A program made the translations under genes and the position numbers. A DNA stretch of 9,583 nucleotides from Achromobacter sp. (lineage in GTDB: Bacteria > Pseudomonadota > Gammaproteobacteria > Burkholderiales > Burkholderiaceae_B): positions 1 through 9,583 of the forward strand of contig DMTA01000578.1 of NCBI GenBank assembly GCA_003454835.1, in the 5' to 3' direction. Under the pieces are notes generated by a model. That model had not been told where the DNA came from and ran no database searches. It was given only the letters and a program-made list of their open reading frames with translations. Positions within the stretch are counted from its first letter, which is position 1; each line of letters begins with the position of its first letter. Below, piece after piece: positions 7,256 to 9,583 of the stretch.

Positions 7256-8257
7256 TCAGTCGACCTTGGCGCCGGATTTCTTCACAACGTCGGCCCACTT
7301 GACGGTTTCCTGGGCCATGAACTGCTTGAACTGGGCGGGCGTGTTGCCGGACGGGGTTGCGCCTTGCGCCTGGAGCTGTGCGCGCACGGGCTCCTGCTGC
7401 AAGGCCGCCGCCACGTCGCGCTGGACCTTTTCCACGATTTCCGCAGGCGTGCCGGCGGGGGCCAGCAGACCGAACCAGCTCGATGCCTCGTAGCCCTTCA
7501 CGCCGGCTTCGGCCATCGTGGGTACGTCAGGCAAGGCGGGCGAGCGATTGGCGGTCGTCACGGCCAGCGGGCGCAGCTTGCCGGCCTTGATGAAGCCCAT
7601 GGACGAGGGAAGATTGTCGAAGATCAGGTCCGCCTGTCCGGCCATCACGTCGGTGAGCGCGGGGCTGCTGCCCTTGTAGGGCACGTGCGTCATGCGCGTG
7701 CCGGTCATGCTCTGGAAGAGTTCGCCCGACAGGTGCGTGGAAGTGCCGTTGCCGGTGGAAGCCATGTTGACGCTGTCGGGATTGGCCTTCAGGTACTTGA
7801 TCAGGTCCGCCACGTTGCGGATGCCGTGCTTGTCGGCGAACTTGGGGTTGACTTCGAGGATGTTGGGCACCGGGATCACCAGCGTAACCGGCACGAAGTC
7901 CTTGACCGGGTCGTAGGGCAGCTTGGCGTACACGGACTGATTGATGGCGTGGGTGCTGACCGTGCCCATCAGGAAGGTGTAGCCGTCGGGCGTGGCGCGG
8001 GCGGCTTCGGCCGAGCCGACGTTGCCGCCGGCGCCCGCCTTGTTGTCGACCACCACGGGCTTGTTCCAGCTCTTGCCCAATTCGGCCGCCACGACGCGCG
8101 CAGCGATGTCGGCGGTGCCGCCGGCGGGGAAGGGCACGATGATCTTGACCTCGCGTTCGGGGTAGTCCGCGAAAGCCGGCGAGGCCGGCAGGACAAAGGC
8201 GGTGGCCGTCAGCAGGGCGGCCGCAAAAAATCGGCCTCGCACAGGGGCTGCATGCAT
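7256..8257 (-). CDS. Bug/TctC-family periplasmic solute-binding protein (second of two)
   Basis: The start at 8257 (333 residues) is preferred to an upstream in-frame ATG at 8293. AGGAGA (minus strand, 8271-8266) stands 8 bases before it, and the shorter form gives a normal Sec signal peptide: basic VRGR, then a hydrophobic stretch, then SPAFA-DYPE with cleavage after residue 30. The mature protein opens [20 protein letters not shown] (Asp50 in the ligand loop) and contains [10 protein letters not shown] and [17 protein letters not shown], all typical of the Bug family. It is clearly a divergent paralogue of its downstream neighbour, so the two may bind different or related carboxylates. It is the first gene of the minus-strand unit, transcribed from the promoter at 8394-8422 with a leader of about 130 bases. 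It faces away from a DHDPS-family gene with which it is probably co-regulated. Confidence 0.92.
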   Translation of the reverse strand: MHAAPVRGRFFAAALLTATAFVLPASPAFADYPEREVKIIVPFPAGGTADIAARVVAAELGKSWNKPVVVDNKAGAGGNVGSAEAARATPDGYTFLMGTVSTHAINQSVYAKLPYDPVKDFVPVTLVIPVPNILEVNPKFADKHGIRNVADLIKYLKANPDSVNMASTGNGTSTHLSGELFQSMTGTRMTHVPYKGSSPALTDVMAGQADLIFDNLPSSMGFIKAGKLRPLAVTTANRSPALPDVPTMAEAGVKGYEASSWFGLLAPAGTPAEIVEKVQRDVAAALQQEPVRAQLQAQGATPSGNTPAQFKQFMAQETVKWADVVKKSGAKVD

Positions 8258-8265
8258 GGAACTCG

Positions 8266-8271
8266 TCTCCT
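8266..8271 (-). promoter_or_regulatory. Shine-Dalgarno site that sets the start of the second Bug gene
   Basis: The minus strand reads AGGAGA here, 8 bases before the ATG at 8257-8255. A further upstream ATG at 8293 would place this site inside the coding region and would spoil the signal peptide, so this site decides the start. Confidence 0.7.
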
Positions 8272-8312
8272 CGGTGTGCGCGTGGCCGCGCATCGTTTCT
8301 GGGGGGTATTCC

Positions 8313-8349
8313 GCTCCCGGCGAGCCGGGAGCTCAAAGCCGCATGCGGC
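8313..8349 (-). promoter_or_regulatory. Two hairpins in the 5' leader of the Bug transcript
   Basis: GCTCCCGG (8313-8320) pairs with CCGGGAGC (8325-8332), an 8-bp GC-rich stem with a 4-base loop. Next to it GCCGCATGCGGC (8338-8349) is a perfect 12-bp palindrome. Both fall inside the predicted leader of the minus-strand transcript (start near 8387, ATG at 8257). Neither is followed by a T-run, so they are more likely RNA-stability or control elements than terminators. Confidence 0.4.
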
Positions 8350-8383
8350 CCGCGCCTCATGCGACTGTGTGCTGCCGAACTAC

Positions 8384-8394
8384 TTGTAAAACAA
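8384..8394. promoter_or_regulatory. Candidate FadR/GntR-type operator TTGTAAAACAA
   Basis: The site fits the FadR-subfamily GntR consensus TNGTNNNACNA at every fixed position. It overlaps the end of the -10 element and the predicted start of the minus-strand promoter, where a bound repressor would block transcription of the Bug genes. The regulator itself is not in the window; the gene beginning at 9538 is a possible but unproven candidate. Confidence 0.5.
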
Positions 8395-8422
8395 ATATAG
8401 GTATTGAGCTATAGCTTGTCAA
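8394..8422 (-). promoter_or_regulatory. Sigma-70 promoter for the Bug genes
   Basis: On the minus strand TTGACA (8422-8417, perfect -35) is followed after 17 bases by TATATT (8399-8394, 5 of 6 for the -10). Transcription would start near 8387. This is the best promoter in the window. Confidence 0.75.
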
Positions 8423-8433
8423 CCAAGTATACT
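8404..8433 (+). promoter_or_regulatory. Candidate promoter for the DHDPS-family gene
   Basis: TTGAGC (8404-8409) and TATACT (8428-8433) are 18 bases apart and match the sigma-70 boxes at 4 and 5 of 6 positions. The predicted start near 8440 gives a leader of about 53 bases. It overlaps the minus-strand promoter face to face, so the two may interfere or be controlled together. Confidence 0.5.
8407..8416. repeat. Palindrome AGCTATAGCT between the divergent promoters
   Basis: This is a perfect 10-bp palindrome in the middle of both overlapping promoters. With the sites at 8384-8394 and 8425-8434 it makes three dyads spaced about 20 bases apart (centres near 8389, 8411.5 and 8429.5). Confidence 0.45.
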
Positions 8434-8434
8434 T
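8425..8434. promoter_or_regulatory. Palindrome AAGTATACTT over the plus-strand -10, candidate operator
   Basis: This perfect 10-bp palindrome has a GTATAC core, a form seen in operators of several GntR-family (FCD-type) regulators. It covers the TATACT -10 of the plus-strand promoter, the expected place for repression of the DHDPS-family gene. Confidence 0.5.
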
Positions 8435-8450
8435 TTTTCACCTTACTTAT

Positions 8451-8471
8451 CTGACAACCGCACTGACAACC
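8451..8471 (+). repeat. Short direct repeat CTGACAACC x2 in the leader
   Basis: CTGACAACC occurs at 8451-8459 and again at 8463-8471, 12 bases apart. A related TTGTCAACC lies at 8416-8424. The repeat is in the predicted 5' leader of the plus-strand gene, 10 bases before its AGGAG. It may be a binding site or chance. Confidence 0.4.
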
Positions 8472-8493
8472 TCACCCGCCAGGAGTCCCTTCC

Positions 8494-9423
8494 ATGAAAA
8501 CCACCCCGGTCACCGCCCAGGATCTGCAGCGCTCGGTCATCGCCGTGCCGCCGCTGGCCCGCAACGCCGACCTGTCGCTGAACGAAGCGGCCAACAAGAC
8601 GCTGCTCGGCCACCTGGAAGCGGGCGGCGTGCGCAACGTCATGTATGGCGGCAACGCCAATTTCTACAACGTGGGTTTGAGCGAATATGCACGCATCGTG
8701 GACATGCTGGCAAGCCTGGCGGGTTCGGACACGTGGATCCTGCCCTCGGTGGGGCCCGACTACGGCAAGATGATGGACCAGGCCGCCATCCTGCGCTCGC
8801 GCGCCTTTCCGACCGCGATGCTGCTGCCCATGTCCTTCCCGTACACCGATGCCGGGCTGGCCGACGGCGTGCGCCGCTTCACGGATGCGCTGGGCAAGCC
8901 GGCGGTGGTCTACATCAAGTCGGCGGACTACCTGGCCCCGGAAACCGCGGCGCGCCTGATCGAGGAAGGACGCCTGGTCGCCTTCAAGTACGCCGTCGTG
9001 CGCGACAACCCGTCCGAAGACGCTTACCTGTCCGCGCTGCTGCAAGCCGTGGATTCGCGCTGGGTCGTCAGCGGCATCGGCGAGCGCCCGGCCATCGTCC
9101 ACTACCGCGAATTCGGCCTGAAGAGCTTCACGTCGGGATCCGTCTGCGTGGCGCCGCGCGGTTCGATGCGCCTCTTGCATCTGTTGCACGAGGGTCGCTT
9201 TGATGAAGCCGAAGCCGTGCGCGAACAATACATGGGCCTGGAAGACTGCCGCGATGGCATCAGCCCCATTCGCGTGCTGCACGACGCTGTGACGCTGTCG
9301 GGCGTGGCGGACATGGGCCCGATGCTGCCGCTTTTGACCGGCATCTCCAGCACCGAGCGCGAACGCGTGGCGCCCGTGGCGCGCGCGCTCGCCGCCTGGG
9401 ACCGCGAAACCGCCACGGCGTGA
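8494..9423 (+). CDS. Dihydrodipicolinate synthase/N-acetylneuraminate lyase family aldolase
   Basis: The 309-residue protein has the usual length of this TIM-barrel family. Lys165 in AFKYAVVRD sits where the Schiff-base lysine of the GIKEAS-type motif is found, and Tyr140 in VVYIK sits at the place of the catalytic tyrosine. The family's GTTGE substrate-carboxylate loop (about residues 52-56) is replaced by GGNAN, so it is not a lysine-pathway DapA. It probably acts on another 2-oxo acid as an aldolase or dehydratase in sugar-acid or hydroxy-acid catabolism. AGGAG at 8481-8485, 8 bases before the ATG, supports the start. It is divergent from two Bug binding proteins and shares a dense promoter/operator region with them, which suggests a common inducer. 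No T-tailed terminator follows. The exact substrate is unknown. Confidence 0.85.
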   Translation: MKTTPVTAQDLQRSVIAVPPLARNADLSLNEAANKTLLGHLEAGGVRNVMYGGNANFYNVGLSEYARIVDMLASLAGSDTWILPSVGPDYGKMMDQAAILRSRAFPTAMLLPMSFPYTDAGLADGVRRFTDALGKPAVVYIKSADYLAPETAARLIEEGRLVAFKYAVVRDNPSEDAYLSALLQAVDSRWVVSGIGERPAIVHYREFGLKSFTSGSVCVAPRGSMRLLHLLHEGRFDEAEAVREQYMGLEDCRDGISPIRVLHDAVTLSGVADMGPMLPLLTGISSTERERVAPVARALAAWDRETATA

Positions 9424-9490
9424 CCGCGTGCGGCGCGGAGGACGCAATGCAGGTACGATGAGCGCCGTCCGCGCATCGCAGCATTCGTTC

Positions 9491-9521
9491 AGGGCCTGTT
9501 CTCCGCGAGAGGACAGGCCCT
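9491..9521 (+). promoter_or_regulatory. Long hairpin between the aldolase gene and the next gene
   Basis: AGGGCCTGTTCTC (9491-9503) pairs with GAGAGGACAGGCCCT (9509-9521 for the pairing part) to give a 13-bp stem, one G-T pair included, with a 5-base loop. No T-run follows on either strand. It ends 6 bases before the AGGAG at 9528-9532 of the next gene, so it could end the upstream transcript inefficiently or affect translation of the downstream gene. Confidence 0.5.
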
Positions 9522-9537
9522 ACTACCAGGAGTTTCC

Positions 9538-9583
9538 GTGGCTCGACCCAAAGCATCCCCCCCATCCACGCCGCCCGCGCGCG
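9538..9583 (+). CDS. Start of an unidentified protein (cut by window end)
   Basis: GTG at 9538 is preceded by CCAGGAG (AGGAG 9528-9532, 5-base spacing). The 15 visible codons read MARPKASPPSTPPAR, a short basic, Pro/Ser-rich start of the kind common in front of DNA-binding domains. A GntR-type regulator of the neighbouring locus would fit the context, but this is only a guess because no domain is visible. A competing frame from ATG 9458 is also open to the window end but has a weaker ribosome site (AGGT). Confidence 0.55.
   Translation, partial: MARPKASPPSTPPAR

Noticed and set aside
7364..8389. Plus-strand open frame (341 codons) over the second Bug gene
   Set aside because: Antisense shadow of a clear Bug-family gene; low-complexity Gly/Arg/His composition and no ribosome site.
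8443..9447. Minus-strand open frame (334 codons) over the aldolase gene
   Set aside because: Antisense shadow of the DHDPS-family gene; product without domain features.
1..9583. CRISPR arrays, tRNA or rRNA genes, insertion sequences, integrases
   Set aside because: No regularly spaced repeats, no cloverleaf or rRNA-like stretches and no transposase-like reading frame were seen on either strand.

Overview
The window looks like a chromosomal stretch from a high-GC betaproteobacterium of the Alcaligenaceae, most likely Achromobacter or Bordetella. The reasons are the codon bias, the two adjacent Bug-type (TctC-like) periplasmic binding proteins without transporter membrane subunits, and the metabolic gene set. 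The genus is inferred, not proven.

Layout. (1) 2-367, plus: the C-terminal half of a TauE/SafE membrane exporter, cut by the window edge. (2) 513-728, plus: a small secreted His/Lys-rich protein, preceded by a leader that can fold into hairpins and followed by a clear rho-independent terminator. (3) 1003-4979, plus: two translationally coupled genes. The first is a large alpha/beta-hydrolase of the type VI secretion lipase family Tle3 (DUF3274-like). The second is a DUF2875-like protein of the Tla3 adaptor family. Base composition is lower in GC here than in the flanks, and no vgrG, PAAR or immunity gene is visible, so the pair looks like an accessory cassette.

(4) 5121-8257, minus: a 2-hydroxyacid dehydrogenase, then two Bug-family binding proteins with a terminator between the dehydrogenase and the nearer Bug gene. 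(5) 8494-9423, plus: a DHDPS/NAL-family aldolase or lyase, divergent from the Bug genes. The 236-bp divergent region is AT-rich in its middle. It holds a near-consensus minus-strand promoter (TTGACA-N17-TATATT), a plausible plus-strand promoter, and several palindromes placed on the -10 elements. One of these, TTGTAAAACAA, fits the FadR/GntR operator pattern exactly. (6) 9538-end, plus: the first codons of another gene, directly after a 13-bp hairpin.

Working picture: genes 4 and 5 form a catabolic locus for an organic acid or sugar acid. The Bug proteins capture or sense the substrate, the DHDPS-family enzyme cleaves or dehydrates a 2-oxo acid, and the hydroxyacid dehydrogenase reduces or oxidises a 2-oxo/2-hydroxy acid. 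The substrate cannot be read from the sequence. The tle3-tla3 pair is an unrelated antibacterial or virulence module inserted next to it.
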